Source: Microthyrium microscopicum (Eukaryota > Ascomycota > Dothideomycetes > Microthyriales > Microthyriaceae). From it: a stretch of DNA of 64,000 nt. Positions 43,327 to 54,826 of the stretch are shown here, in pieces (the stretch's first letter is position 1; every line of letters starts with the position of its first letter). The stretch covers positions 499,895 to 563,894 of the forward strand of contig MU004244.1 of NCBI GenBank assembly GCA_010405405.1. Reading direction: 5' to 3'. The notes below the pieces were generated by a model. It saw only the letters and a list, made by a program, of their open reading frames with translations. It was not told where the DNA came from and did no database searches. The position numbers and the translations under genes were made by a program.

Positions 43327-45167
43327 ATGGCGTCTCCGGGTCGCATACCTTCGTCGCCACCCAAGGGCGCCAGTCTGCAAGATGAGTTGCGACACTGGAA
43401 GGCACAATATGAGCAAGTTGAAATAGAACTTCAAGAATTCCAAAACTCTAGCAAAGAGCTCGAGGCCGAACTCGAAAAGGACATTGAGGAATCGGAGAAA
43501 CGAGAACGCGATTTGCGCAACAAGGCCGAGGCTCTTCATTATGAAGTTGAAGAGTGGAAGGTAAGTTTATCCTTGCGTGGTTTTTCCAATAATTGCTAAT
43601 TAGCCCCGAGTCGAAAACATTGCAGTCAAAGACAGAAGCAACGAAAACACAAGCAGTGCTTGAGAAAGAGATTACAACCTTACGAGAATCAAATCGATCT
43701 ATGCAAATGAAACTCCGCGATATAGAGGTTCAAAATGACGACTTTGAAAGACAAGCACGACATCAAACATCATCACTGGAAGATTTAGAATCTAAATATA
43801 ACGTAACAATTGAACGAGGAGTGCTATTGGAGGAAGATGTCAAGATCGGAGAGCAAGAAAGAGAGGCATTACGGATAGAGGCACAGCATCTTCGTGATGA
43901 GCTCTCAGATTTAAGAGTGGAGTTGGAAATTACTCAAGGCAAGCTGCTTCATGCTGAAGAGAATCTTGAGAGCGCTCGCTCGAGAAAGGTTACGCCAATA
44001 GCAACAGAAGCATTACGGCCTCCATCTCCGTTCTCAGAGGCGTCTACATCAGCTACCACGACAACATCACCTTCCTTGTCTACGCCGCCTCCAAAATCAG
44101 AGACATCAACAATACAAACCTCTCCTCCTTCGCCTCCACTCTCCGATGCATCTGGCGCTGCACCGGCAAAGGCAAAAGCCCTCGCACCAATAACTCCATT
44201 ACCCAAGAGAACACGCACTTTACCAACTACGACGCCACGACTTTCTGGAATACGGCCCCCGAGACATTCACGAGGACCTTCAATACCCGTGGCTACTCCT
44301 CAGCCAAACCGGACAATGCCAAAGACTCCACGAGCGCCACCATCAAGACTAAGCTACGCTCAACAACCTCCCAGTACTTCATCGAGATCATTGCACCAAA
44401 TAAGAGGGCTGATTGGCAAGATGCAAAAACTGGAGGAACGAGTTCATACAGCTCGCTCAAAATTACCAGCTCCTACATCCACCCCTCCTCGTGGGTCGCC
44501 GCGCAGTGCTAGTATCTCTGCCAGCGCTCACCCTTCCATTCCAGCAACAGTTACAGTCCGCTCTGCCCGCAAGCGGACATCCCAAAGCACATCAAGCAGC
44601 AACACAGCTGCTTCAGCATCGGCCGCAACAACGACTACTGATCCACCTCGTTCGGCCTCACGACTTTCCTTTGGCTATAATGCCTCTGCAGGCGCTAAGC
44701 TTAGCGACACTCCCAGCCGCCCAGGCTCGCGCGCAAGCGTTAGCCGCAACGATCACCAATTTGCGCGCCCCAGCTCCCGTGCTAGCATCACTGGACGCTC
44801 GACACCGCAACCTGGTCACCGGCCGCGCTCCAGTCTCAGTGGCACATATGCACCTGCGCGTGAGCCGCCTCGGGCATCAACACCTGGTCCTAAGCATGCC
44901 TTCTCACGCAGCGTCAGTATGGCGACTGATGGCGACTCGTCTTTCGTAGACGGGCGGACGACACCCGTGACAGCGCGCCGAACGACTATGGATCGTGGCG
45001 GCACCAGCATCCCAACTCCCAAACGTCCCAGCTATGCTATGAACCCGGCTGGACGACGGCAGAGTGGTGCAGGAGCAGCGCCGGGAGAGACGCAGGAGGG
45101 ATTGGGAGAGATGAGGCCGCCTAGCTCTCGAGGGCGGCGATTGAGTGGTGTAGGCGAGACGTTTTAG
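43327..45167 (+). CDS. nudE: NudE-family dynein/Lis1 regulator
   Basis: Join(43327..43560, 43626..45167), 591 aa. The 65-nt intron (GTAAGT..TTGCAG) joins VEEWK to [16 protein letters not shown]. Residues ~15-190 form the classic NudE coiled coil ([40 protein letters not shown]). They are followed by a long Ser/Thr/Pro/Arg-rich disordered tail with a short second coil ([19 protein letters not shown]). NudE links LIS1 (NudF) to cytoplasmic dynein in nuclear migration along hyphae. Many SP/TP sites in the tail suggest phosphoregulation. Confidence 0.93.
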
Positions 45168-46090
45168 GAACGAATTTTGGCGCGCCATGATTGATTGATG
45201 GTTGATAGTTGATACCCTTGACTTAGGAATGCATATATTATATCCTACAATGCTGCAGCATTTCATTTTTGACGCCCCACAAATCTGTAACCATCGACTA
45301 GGAAATTCTCACGTTATCATGGTATATTTCACTGATGGAGCATGCAAGTCTTCCTTTTTATCGATTCATAGCTAACTATGTTGCGTGCTTGACTTCCCTT
45401 CCAAACCACCACTTTTACTTGCAGCAAAGACAGCGTAGCCCACAGAGAGCTTTCATGGGCCTCTGCCGAACAAGGCTTAATGATTATGCTGACTCTTCCC
45501 GGACTCGCGACAAGCTTGAAGTACCCAGTCCAAGCACTGATATCCCTGTTTCGCCGCCATATGTATCGATGGTAACTCGTGTAACTCGTAGTATTTGTAC
45601 TAATTTAAGCCCCTCTCCATTACTTCCACGATTGAAGAGACAACCCTACCTTCCTAGTCTCAAGGGTCATGTACCGGTATCTCAAGAAGTATCAGATACA
45701 TTTGGCGGCGAAGCAGGGGTACAAATGTCAAAATGTTGAGCATACACGAGAAAAAAGTATTTTTGTTTGGCCGCGTTGGTGGCAGCCATCAACGATGATG
45801 GGAGCAAGCCATCAAATTCATCCCGGTTGACTAGCTGCTAGATGGATAAATGAGCTTACGTCGGTACTTTTGTGCTGCTTTCTCAGCCTTGTCTTCAGCC
45901 TGATTAGATCATGTGGCAGGCCGCAGTTGCGAGAGCACGGACGGGCTTTCCACGCTAGCCTGACCAGGTTGATGCGACCTTTGTTGACTTCAATTTTCAG
46001 CCATTGACCGGGGAATTTCAGCCTGAGTGAATTCTCTGTATTGCGATTGTGTCTGACGGGCTATTCTAGACGTACAGAGACCTCCAAAAC
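45168..46090. other. Intergenic region with a possible MITE-A arm
   Basis: The block GATGGGAGCAAGCCATCAAA at 45797-45816, continuing to TCCCGGTTGAC, resembles one end of MITE family A; no second arm was located. An open frame at 45335-45739 has no supporting features. Confidence 0.4.
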
Positions 46091-46947
46091 ATGGCCATCG
46101 AAGCTGTTGGCACTGCGCCAACTAAAGAGTCGTTCAAACCACTAACAGAGCACCAAGCGCAAACACCAGAAACCTTTTTTGGCGGCCAACCAATACTCTA
46201 TCTTCACTGCCCCAAATCTCGAGTCCTAGTATCGAAATCACAACTAGAAGAGAATCCTCTGCTCAAGGATCTCCAAGTAACAGCATCTTCCGAAGTTGAA
46301 GGCTCGGATGAGATCATAATACCTGATGTTGACATCTGGGTATCATCACAGTAAGCCATTACCATCACAACTTCTATTGAGCGTATGCTGAATTTGGTAT
46401 TAGAAACCTAACGCTGTTCGCGCCACAAAAATCGGGTATATCAATATCATACCCATCAATCGCGCTCCATGCCTTAGGAACCCACAACTCTCCCAGCAAT
46501 GCCGGCGACTCAGGCCAAGTCGTCTTTCTCCAGGTCAACCTCCACAACCAGGACACCATCAACTCCGACGATGACATCAAGACGCTGGATCTTTCACTAC
46601 ATGTAACCGATATTGCTCAGCCCGAGCAGCAACCGCAAGCAGATGGCTCCGAGCCGCCCAGCGCAGTCAAGGCGCTGTTCGAGGCATTGTCGACATGCGC
46701 CGATTTGCATCCTGACCCAGAGGAGCAAGGGTCCGACGCGGAGCAAGAACCGGAACCTGGTGCGGGCGGCTGGATCACGGCGGAAAACATGAATGACTTT
46801 ATGGACGCGGATGGTAACTTTGTGGGAATAGGCACGCTGGGTGCCGGTGCTGGTGCGGTCCATGCTCGGCAGGATGATGATGAGCATGAAAATGGTGTCA
46901 ACGGAAAGGAAGAGACGGAGGAGACGAAATGGCAACGAACTGAATAG
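46091..46947 (+). CDS. ICln-type PH-domain protein (regulator of volume decrease / snRNP assembly chaperone)
   Basis: Join(46091..46350, 46404..46947), 267 aa; 53-nt intron. The chain has the pICln order: a start with FFGGQPILYLHCPKSRVLVS, a PH-like barrel continuing VDIWVSSQNLTLFAPQKSGI and ISYPSIALHALG, then acidic segments (DPEEQGSDAEQEPEPG) and a terminal WITAENMNDFMDADG block. In animals and fission yeast this family delivers Sm proteins to the methylosome during spliceosomal snRNP assembly. The acidic linkers are longer than in animals. The second half of the transcript shows no further intron. Confidence 0.88.
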
Positions 46948-47229
46948 GGTTTGCTTGTTTTATACTCAATAAAATGCGTTATGATTCAATCTGGCTCAGT
47001 GTTGAAACTTCACGCTTGCAAGGTGGACAGGAAAAGTGCATCAATGATATTTTGCATGAGATAGTCGACGTGTACGTAATATACATCCATGGAGCAGGAC
47101 TAGATGAATGAAGCACAGCGATTGTTGTATATAATGATGTTGTAATTTTTACATAACGTGATTGAAGAGCCATCACCTGCATGCCGAACTAAAATCCTTC
47201 CTTCGTCGGTTGGAAACAATGATTTAGTA

Positions 47230-48569
47230 CTAACTAGACATCGAACGCTGCCGGTAACCGCTATCTGGGGGCATACTCGACGGATTGCACTTCCAGCACT
47301 CTGGACCATAGTTGGCAAAGCCACACTCCTCGCATCGGTGTCCATGCTCACACTCCTTGAACTTTTTTCCCTTCATCTCCGCATCTTGCAACAGGCGCTT
47401 ATGACATTCGGCTCTACTAACGAAACAGTTCGTACTGCGCTTGTAAGCCAGTTCATTCGCTTTTGACTCCTCTCGTGAACGCCTAAGTTCATCTTGACGG
47501 GCTTGCCAAACCTGTAGCCCATTGGGATCGAGGAGGGCCTCTCTGAAGTACTCCGCCCACTCTCGATGCCGTGCGTGACTCCACCTGGTGTCATAATCAT
47601 CAACAAGAAAGTGATTTTGGAAGACCACGGTGACCTTCTTAAGTGGCAGCGTGCGGAAGTTAAGTAAGCTCTCGAATGCTAGGTCTCGAAGGTCCTCCGC
47701 TACCATACCGTAGTCTTCGCCCCAGCATCCATCGCCATGACGCACATGTAGATGAAAGGTACGCAAGCCCGTGAGAGTCTTGACAACCTTCATTGCAAGC
47801 GCTCTATGCCAATCGTTAAAGCTGCCCTCAGTGAGAAGCTCGAACTCAAGATGCAGTTTCTGCAGGTCTCTTTTCTGATGTGGAGTTCGGTTGGCCATGA
47901 AATGAGCAAAGTTATCTGGCTCTGTGAATCCAAACGTTGTGTTTGACCAAAAGGCGTGATTTGCCTCAAAATAGATCTGGCGGCAGGTTCGAAATAGCTG
48001 CAATTGGACTGTCTCTTGTTGTGGTTCAGGCTCGTTATCTTTTTGACATCGGCGATTAAAGATCTCCAAGTTGCTCTCACGATTCAAGTACTGTTTGCAG
48101 TCACGGTGAGGATTATGAGCTTCGCGGTCTTCCAATGTTGACCCGTACGCAAAGACTGACTTGGTCTTGGAGTTTTCGTAGGTATCTCGTGAAGAGTGCT
48201 GGGAGAGACAGTAGACGTTATGCCATCCGTAGTATTGTACGCCTCGCTCCATCCAATCATCACCGGATGGCGGCTCATCTCGATCGTCGAGCTGTTTGAT
48301 GTGAAGAAGTCTTCCGTCGTTAAAGACATGGGCCCAGACACGCTCCCGGATCTCGAGTGGCAGACGAAGTAGCGGTGATTCAGTAGAATTGCGCTGGATG
48401 CTATTCGATCGTTGTCAGTATCTATAGTAGCTTGGCATCAAACGAGGTGTTACATTTGCTTTGTTTTTGCGTATTTAGGCGCAGTGAAGGGTTGAGTTGG
48501 CTTTCTTGGCTTTCGTTTGCGCATAGCGACAGCCGGCACCAAGGCCTGCGCCGCCTTTCGCTTCGTCAT
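47230..48569 (-). CDS. DUF7730/2EXR-like protein, paralog 1 with a Cys-rich tail
   Basis: Complement(47230..48400, 48454..48569), 428 aa. The first exon is basic (MTKRKAAQALVPAVAMRKRK); a 53-nt intron joins it to IQRNSTESPLLRLPLEIRER. The LRLPLEIRERVWAHVF block is the F-box-like/2EXR start common to this large Leotiomycete family. LQLFRTCRQIYFEANHAFWS and LRTFHLHVRHGDGCW follow. The C-terminus has CEHGHRCEECGFANYGPECW ending in KC, a C-x3-H-x2-C-x2-C-x10-C-x2-C pattern that could bind zinc. The function is unknown; substrate-adaptor roles are often proposed. It is in tandem with a paralog at 49159-50405. Confidence 0.78.
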
Positions 48570-49158
48570 TATTGCGATTGATTATGTCTGCATGTAAAGT
48601 TGCCAACAACTTCAATTGCGGGTTTTGCAGGTAGAGGAAGCTTGTTAGATCAGGATGATCATGAAAATGGCAACGCCTTGACGCGACAAGGTGGGGAGCT
48701 GCAGATTTTTAACAGGGATCAAGTTGGCGCTATTCCAAGATAGTCTAGCGCGATCTGGCTTCGCACCTAACGATCTAGCTGAAAACAGATGACTATGGGA
48801 ATGTACCATTCTTAATCTCACCGATTTTGCACTTGAACTAAATACTTGTCGATAACTGAAACATAGAAGACAGGAACTACCTAGGTACCTAGTTTAGCAC
48901 AGAACCTCGAAAAGTGCCGTCTGACCTGCGACTTAAGTACTTATACAGCGTGCTCCTTATTGCGCATTGTATCGAAGCATCGATATGTTTATGTAGAACA
49001 TTGTGCATGTAAATTTGCGAGTCATATGATCAAACCAAGGCTAGCGATTTCGCGATATGCTGCTGTGTTCTTGGTCTTTCTATTGTACGGGATTTCTGGA
49101 CAGTCATACCTTCCCGCAACAGAGTTTGTTTCCTTGGTCTAAAGCTGTCCATGTCAGC
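48570..49158. other. Spacer between the two DUF7730-like paralogs
   Basis: It includes the promoter of paralog 1. A short palindromic CTAGGTACCTAG occurs near 48883-48894, like the one at 18295. Nothing else is seen. Confidence 0.45.
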
Positions 49159-50405
49159 TCAGTACAGACCTAGAATATACCTTCTCAAGCGGTTTTCCCA
49201 TTCTCGGCCAATCTCGTGAGACCAAGAAGGAGCTATATCTCCTATGATGTTTCGCCAAACTACAGTTACGCTCTCAAGTGGAAGACGTGCGAAGTTCTCG
49301 AAATTTGCCAGCATATGTGCTGGCCATATTACACTTCTAAGCGTATGAAACGTATCCCTTGGTGACTTTCCGGGATGGTGGTGAGAGCATCTGTTCCGCA
49401 CATAGAGATGCAACACGCGCAATCCGGGCAGGGATTTGATCAATCCAGCAGCAAAAGCTTTGTTCCATTCGTCAATGACTTCCGGGTACCAAAGATCAAG
49501 TCCGAGCCGCAGAGTTCTGATGGACTTCTTCTGGTAAGTACTTCTCTCCTTCATGAACAGGGAGAAGGAGTGTGGATCATTGAAGGAAAACGTTGTGTTC
49601 GACTGCATTTTATTAGCTTAAGCCCAAGAACTGAAATTTTGTGTAAGGCAATAGCCTGCACAACCTATTGCTAAATGCTGCATCGCGTTCTCACAGCGCA
49701 TCGCCATGATGTCAATGTAGCAGAATGTCAATAGATCCAAGGCTCAAGATCGAGGATTTTCAGTGATGGCAAACTCACCCAGAAGACTTGGTTCGCTTCG
49801 TTGAAGGTCTGGCGGCAGGCACGAAAGAGTTGCAATTGTGCAGTCGCCTTCGGTTGAGGATTCTTACAAAGCTTAAATTGGCGGTGCTCAGACCAAACTG
49901 GGAGCTTTCCTGTGTCCAATTTCACTTCCATGTGTTCATCGCAGTTAAGATGGGTATACCAGTCCTCGTCTTCTTCCATTTCAAAATGAGGGCTACCCTT
50001 CCCAGTAAACGTTGGATCAGGCCCTGTCTTGGACTTTTCATACATGTCGACAGGATTTTCCCGAGAAGCACAGAAGACGTTCTGCCATGGGCCGTACACG
50101 ATTACGCGTTTACTTTTTCGTGAATTGTCATGCTCTTCATTTGGATGCTTGATATGCAAGATTCGTCCATCGTCAAAGACATATTTCCAGATACGGTGCC
50201 GAAGCTCGATAGGCAGGCGAAGCAATGGTGACTCAATGGAATTTCGTTTGACGCTAATCGAGACCGATTAGTATTTCGTGATTGTCAAAGAAGGGCTTGT
50301 GTACATGTGTTTTGTCTGCGCGTCTTTGGGCGCGGTGAACGGTTGAGAGGGTGTTCGCTTTCGCACGGTTGACGCCAAATCGTCTGTCGCTTTCCTCTTC
50401 GTCAT
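49159..50405 (-). CDS. DUF7730/2EXR-like protein, paralog 2, shortened C-terminus
   Basis: Complement(49159..49602, 49779..50253, 50305..50405), 339 aa. The start MTKRKATDDLASTVRKRTPS parallels paralog 1, and the first intron has the same position and phase. VKRNSIESPLLRLPIELRHR, LQLFRACRQTFNEANQVFW and LRVLHLYVRNRC align with paralog 1. A second intron (176 nt, 49778..49603) interrupts the FW|SNTTFSF joint, where paralog 1 is continuous. The protein stops at RRYILGLY, so the Cys-rich zinc-like tail of paralog 1 is missing. The upstream part appears intact, so this may be a functional shorter form or an early decay stage. Confidence 0.72.
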
Positions 50406-50827
50406 GATTGTTGTCAACAAGCAAAACAAGAATGAACCGCCAAAATGGCACGTCGATGTAATGGGTTTGATGCAACAGCAAGATTTGACGAAGTGTCGTT
50501 GGGAAAATCGCGTCGTGGTTGTACCAAACAACCAGAAAAGGGGCTGAAATGACGTTGATCAGAGTCTTGAAAAGGGGCTAGATCTCTGAGAGTTAGCGTG
50601 ATCTGAGATCATACAAAGGCAGGGATGAGGGTCTGATGCACGTTTGAACATGGGTAGCAACACGTGAAATTCAATGTCTCAAACAGAAATGATTGTCGGC
50701 CCTACGTATGTCTCCTCCCGTTTTTATTTTCTCCTTCTCGTACTTCTTCTTCTGTAAATACTTCCTTGTCCAATTATCTGCAGTATCACCCCCTCATTGT
50801 GATATGCAGGACCATCCTTCGCCTAAA
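50406..50827. other. Divergent promoter; likely 5' UTR intron of the desaturase gene
   Basis: A GTATGT at about 50706 and a TGCAG just before 50810 could bound a 5' UTR intron in the desaturase transcript. An in-frame upstream ATG at 50708 would lie within it, which favours 50828 as the start. Confidence 0.4.
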
Positions 50828-52056
50828 ATGGCCAGCGAATCGGTTCAAGAACCGTCGAAAGTGGACCCTTCGTCATACACCATGAAGGAAGTCTACGCAG
50901 CAATTCCTCCTCACTGCTTTCAACGCAACACGCTCCTTTCTCTTGCCTACGTTCTTCGAGATTTCACTTTCGTTTTCATACTGGGCTACATCGCCATATT
51001 CCACATTCCCAGCATACAGAACCAGACGCTATCAACACTTGCCTGGACAGCATACTCATTCTGCCAGGGCTTGGTCTTTACTGGCCTCTGGGAGCTCGCA
51101 CACGAATGCGGTCATGGCGCTCTCAGCAAATCCAAATGGATCAACAATGCCATGGGATTGGTGATGCATTCGTTTCTGCTTGTCCCATACTACTCCTGGC
51201 GACTCACTCATAGCACGCATCACAAAACGACCAACAACATTGAAAAGGACATTGCGTTTGTGCCACAAATCAAAGAAGACTACATAGAAGAACGGGCCGC
51301 TCGCGGCAAATTTATGAAGACAATGGAGCTTGCTCAAGACATGCCAATTTTAGCTTTACTAGAATTAGTTGGTCATCAACTCGTTGCGTTTCCCACGTAT
51401 CTGCTCATCAACAACTTTGCTCTCCCACGCATGGCCGCCATTCCTTGGTGGAAACGTAGCCACTTCTACATTGGAGGTGATGGACCGAACTTCAAACCAA
51501 GAAGCACCAGAGAAATTATAGTGTCTGACATTGGCATTGCTGTGGCTGTAAGCGCCCTTTGGATTGCTGTGCAGTTCTATGGTGGATGGAATGTTATGAA
51601 AGTATACGGCTTTGCATATTTGTGGACAAACCACTGGATTCGTAATTTGGCCTCTTTTCCTGAACGCTGTAGCATCTAACCTTTTCTTCAGTCACCATAA
51701 CCTTTCTGCAGCACACAGATTTCTCCTTGCCGTATTATAGCTCCAAGAGCTGGACGTTTCTCAGAGGTGCCGGGTCCGCTGTAGACCGAGACTTTGGGTT
51801 CATCGATCGTTTCCTCTTCCACGGCGCGATATCAACTCATGTTCTGCATCACCATGTTGCTAGAATCCCTTTCTACCATGCAGCGGAAGCCTCAAAGGCT
51901 ATGCAGGGCGTCATGGGCAAAGAATATCGAAGTGACTTCAAAACACCGTACCTGTGGGCGTTCTGGAAGATTCGTTCTACAGCTCGGTATGTTGAGGAAG
52001 TGGATAAGGGAAGTGAGATCTATTTCTTTTCTAGAAGTAAGGTCACTTGTACATAG
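50828..52056 (+). CDS. Membrane fatty acid desaturase, delta-12 (FAD2) like
   Basis: Join(50828..51641, 51692..52056), 392 aa. The 50-nt intron (GTAATT..TTCAG) rebuilds NHWILTITFLQHTDFSLPYY. The three histidine boxes are HECGH, HSTHH and HVLHH (in STHVLHHHVARIPFYHAAEA), as required for the di-iron site. Hydrophobic segments lie around residues 40-65, 75-100 and 245-275. Delta-12 desaturases turn oleate into linoleate in the ER. The protein is shorter than the usual fungal delta-12 enzyme (about 450-480 aa), closer to plant FAD2, so a variant regiospecificity cannot be excluded. Linoleate is a substrate of the Ppo enzyme encoded 10 kb away. Confidence 0.9.
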
Positions 52057-52792
52057 GAAGTCTAGTATTGACTTCCAACACACTCTCACATTGTTTCTCA
52101 CATCTTAGCGAGTCATACATTCAGCGGTTCACGGCCACCAACTTCAATAGAACAGTTTACTAGATCATCTCGCTACCTTCGGATTAAAGATCGACTCTGT
52201 CCTTGTCCCGATTGCTACGCACTAGCGATCTTGTGATTCTTATTCAGACAGTAGAAGGACACGGTTGATTGATGTGCAACATTAACCACTCAGAGAAAAT
52301 CAAGAATGCTTTGGATCTCATCTTTGGTCAATAGACACACGAGCTTCTCGGCATGTTCATGTCTCGCAGTACACCAGTCAACCACCAAAGGTGAGGTAAG
52401 GTAAGGTAAGGTAAGGTAAGGTAAGGTAAGGTAAGGCATGGGTGATATAACATATCGCCATGCGGGGATATTTTTATCTTCACTACCTTGCCTCGAAGAG
52501 AGCGTGCTGCTACAATAGCTATATTTACATAGGGCTAAGCGGTAAACCGATCTTCACATCCTCTTTTGAGTTTGCTCATTGGCCAATCTAGCCTGGGTTG
52601 CCTGTATTCGATCCTACAATTGATCCTACGATATATCGATATTGCAGTCTTGCCGCACTCCATTCTCTTAAGGAAACCTACTAAAGACCGGAACGATGGC
52701 GTAGACTCAACATTTGCAGCATTCCTAATTTCAATCCTTTACAAGTTTGATCATCTCCAGCTTTGACAAACAATTGACAACATTTACTCAAG
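52057..52792. repeat. Intergenic region with an (AGGTA)n microsatellite at 52394-52436
   Basis: The pentanucleotide AGGTA is repeated about 8.6 times without interruption. The rest of the stretch, the 3' flank of the desaturase and promoter of the next gene, shows no gene. Confidence 0.85.
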
Positions 52793-53597
52793 ATGGTCAA
52801 ATCTAGCATGGCTGATGCACACTGGCGAGTTCGAACTCAATGGGGCTTACGGATACTCGTCCCTATAGCCGTTGTCTGCATACTTTTTCTGGTTTTTATC
52901 ATTACATGCTTGATGTTCCTACCATTATTACAGTCGGGAAATATGTCTGAAATGTAAGTTACAGACCCAATCCATCATGAAATAGCTTTACTGACTTAGC
53001 TCGAGGATTCAATCAATATATATCCCTTTACTTGCTGTGGAGGTGATTCATCTGCCTCTGCACATTTGGACGTTCAAAAATGGCTGGACATATTCGCCGC
53101 TCGCTCTACTTCTTGCCACATGTATGCTGCTCGGATGGAGCGTGGGCGGCGCATGTTTTATGTTGGAGACTACATACCTCCGTGATTACACTCATAATCG
53201 GAGTTTGCTTGATATACTGGGCATCAGTATTTGTTCTGTCTCTTTATTGCAGACACTATTATACTTTGCGTATATGGTGTTTGCGGCGACCGCAGTCTAT
53301 CGATACAGAAACTTCAACAAGGCTATGGATATCGAGCCGCAGAAATCTGTAGATGAAGGTTTAGAGTTCGAAGGGCCCCGAACGACTCACGACATGAATC
53401 ACAAGACTGATGGGACGATGTTGGATTCCAGTGATCTCGAAGCGCAAGAGTTGAATAGGTCGTGGGAACGGAAGAATGAGCTAGATGCTGCGTCAATTAG
53501 GAAAACCGAGCTTGATGCTACGCAGCAAAAGCAAATAGAGCTTGACGCACGGCGATCCATCGCGGAGTTGGAGGCAAAAAGTGAGAAGACTGGATGA
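52793..53597 (+). CDS. Unknown membrane protein with a charged coiled-coil tail (252 aa)
   Basis: Join(52793..52953, 53000..53597). The 46-nt intron (GTAAGT..TTAG) joins NMSE-I to SRIQSIYIPLLAVEV. Four hydrophobic segments are visible, including LVPIAVVCILFLVFIITCLM, LALLLATCMLLGWSVGGACF and SICSVSLLQTLLYFAYMVFA. After residue ~165 the chain is hydrophilic, with a short repeated motif (NELDA, TELDA, IELDA) that probably forms a coiled coil. This layout resembles small fungal four-helix plasma-membrane proteins, but I recognise no named family. Confidence 0.75.
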
Positions 53598-54089
53598 GGC
53601 ATCGTCGCATAAGTCAACGGATTGACAAGACAGGTGGCGCTGCCCCTCACCCTCTCAGACATTTGGCATCATACCTCGATTCTGGGCTACTTTCCATCAT
53701 AGTCGATCATTTGGCTATAGTCTCTCCGCCGTAAAGCGCTCTCCGAGGGGGCGGCAGACGGGAACTACTCTGTAACTTAGTAGTACAGTTGGTGCGTTTC
53801 CTGCCACTCTGGTGAGGTCAAGACAATTATATCTTCTTGAGTGGTGGAACTTAAATCCAGCCAGAGAGTCAAGACCATCGCTAGCCTGATAAAATATGAT
53901 AATAAGACATGTTGCAATCTGCAAATGTTGTACCAGGTAGTTCCTTATTGCATAATCGGCAGCTTACTAAAAGGACTGAGCAGCCGATATCAGAAACCAA
54001 GCTCCTTCCCCACTACTACATGCATCATACCTCTATCCTTGACTTCCCCTCCTTGACCTAAGAATTTCAAACAACAACATCAAAGGGAA
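53598..54089. other. Intergenic; nothing recognised
   Basis: Spacer between the membrane protein and acidic protein genes, carrying the promoter of the latter. Confidence 0.5.
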
Positions 54090-54767
54090 ATGTCGCATCG
54101 CGAGACTCTTTCACTTGCTCATACTGCAGAATGCAAACTAAAGATTGCGGCGAACAAGCCAGACCGAAACCTACGATTTCTACTCGGCCATGCGTTAACC
54201 CTTGACTCACTCAACCTGCGCCTGATGCAGATTGAAGATGAGAGCCGGACCGTTCGCCAGCCACGACATTCTAGCAGCGTCAAGTTCAAAGCCGCAGACA
54301 ACGGTGGAAACAAACGTTCGCCACTTTCAGGGCGACAGAAAACACCCCCACCAGTAACAAACAAGTCTGACGATGACCAAGACGTTGCCAGCGATAGCGA
54401 TCCCGACGAACTATCCTTACAACGTTTCCCATCTGCTGCTGCCCAGCCACGGCGACAGCCTTCTCCAGACAAGCTTCAGCCTCCGCAAGAATCGTATGAC
54501 GACGTTTCATCCTCCGATGATGAAGACTTGGAATCATTTTTGGCCATGCTGGAGAAGAATATAAGTCGCGAGTCACTGGAGAAAATTACGAAGAGTAAAA
54601 CAGACGAAGAGCTGGCGTCACTATATCAGTCTGTGAAGGGATGTTCTTGTCATGAAACGGATGCTCCGGAGATCAAGAACTTCTGGGAGGTCCCAACAGA
54701 TCAGCAAAACGGCGGCATGAAAGGATTCGAGAACATAAGAGTCGCAATAGCAGAGGTTGCAGCATAG
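54090..54767 (+). CDS. Hypothetical acidic, mostly disordered protein (225 aa)
   Basis: Single exon from the ATG at 54090. The N-terminal ~50 residues are ordered and helical (MSHRETLSLAHTAECKLKIA, FLLGHALTLDSLNLRLMQIE); the middle is Ser/Pro/Asp-rich (KSDDDQDVASDSDPDELSL); and a second helical part follows (DDEDLESFLAMLEKNISRES). A short Cys-His element (GCSCHETDAPE) lies near the C-terminus. The composition and the clean single frame support a gene. No domain is recognised; a role as a scaffold or regulatory protein would be a guess. Confidence 0.7.
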   Translation: MSHRETLSLAHTAECKLKIAANKPDRNLRFLLGHALTLDSLNLRLMQIEDESRTVRQPRHSSSVKFKAADNGGNKRSPLSGRQKTPPPVTNKSDDDQDVASDSDPDELSLQRFPSAAAQPRRQPSPDKLQPPQESYDDVSSSDDEDLESFLAMLEKNISRESLEKITKSKTDEELASLYQSVKGCSCHETDAPEIKNFWEVPTDQQNGGMKGFENIRVAIAEVAA

Positions 54768-54826
54768 GCAGTGCTGTGGAAGCGATCACTTGTTAATCGG
54801 TCATATTCTTCTCGCAAGATCTGCGG

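Noticed and set aside
45335-45739. 134-codon plus-strand frame
   Set aside because: It lies in the spacer after nudE, shows no domain and lacks a supporting promoter or splice context.
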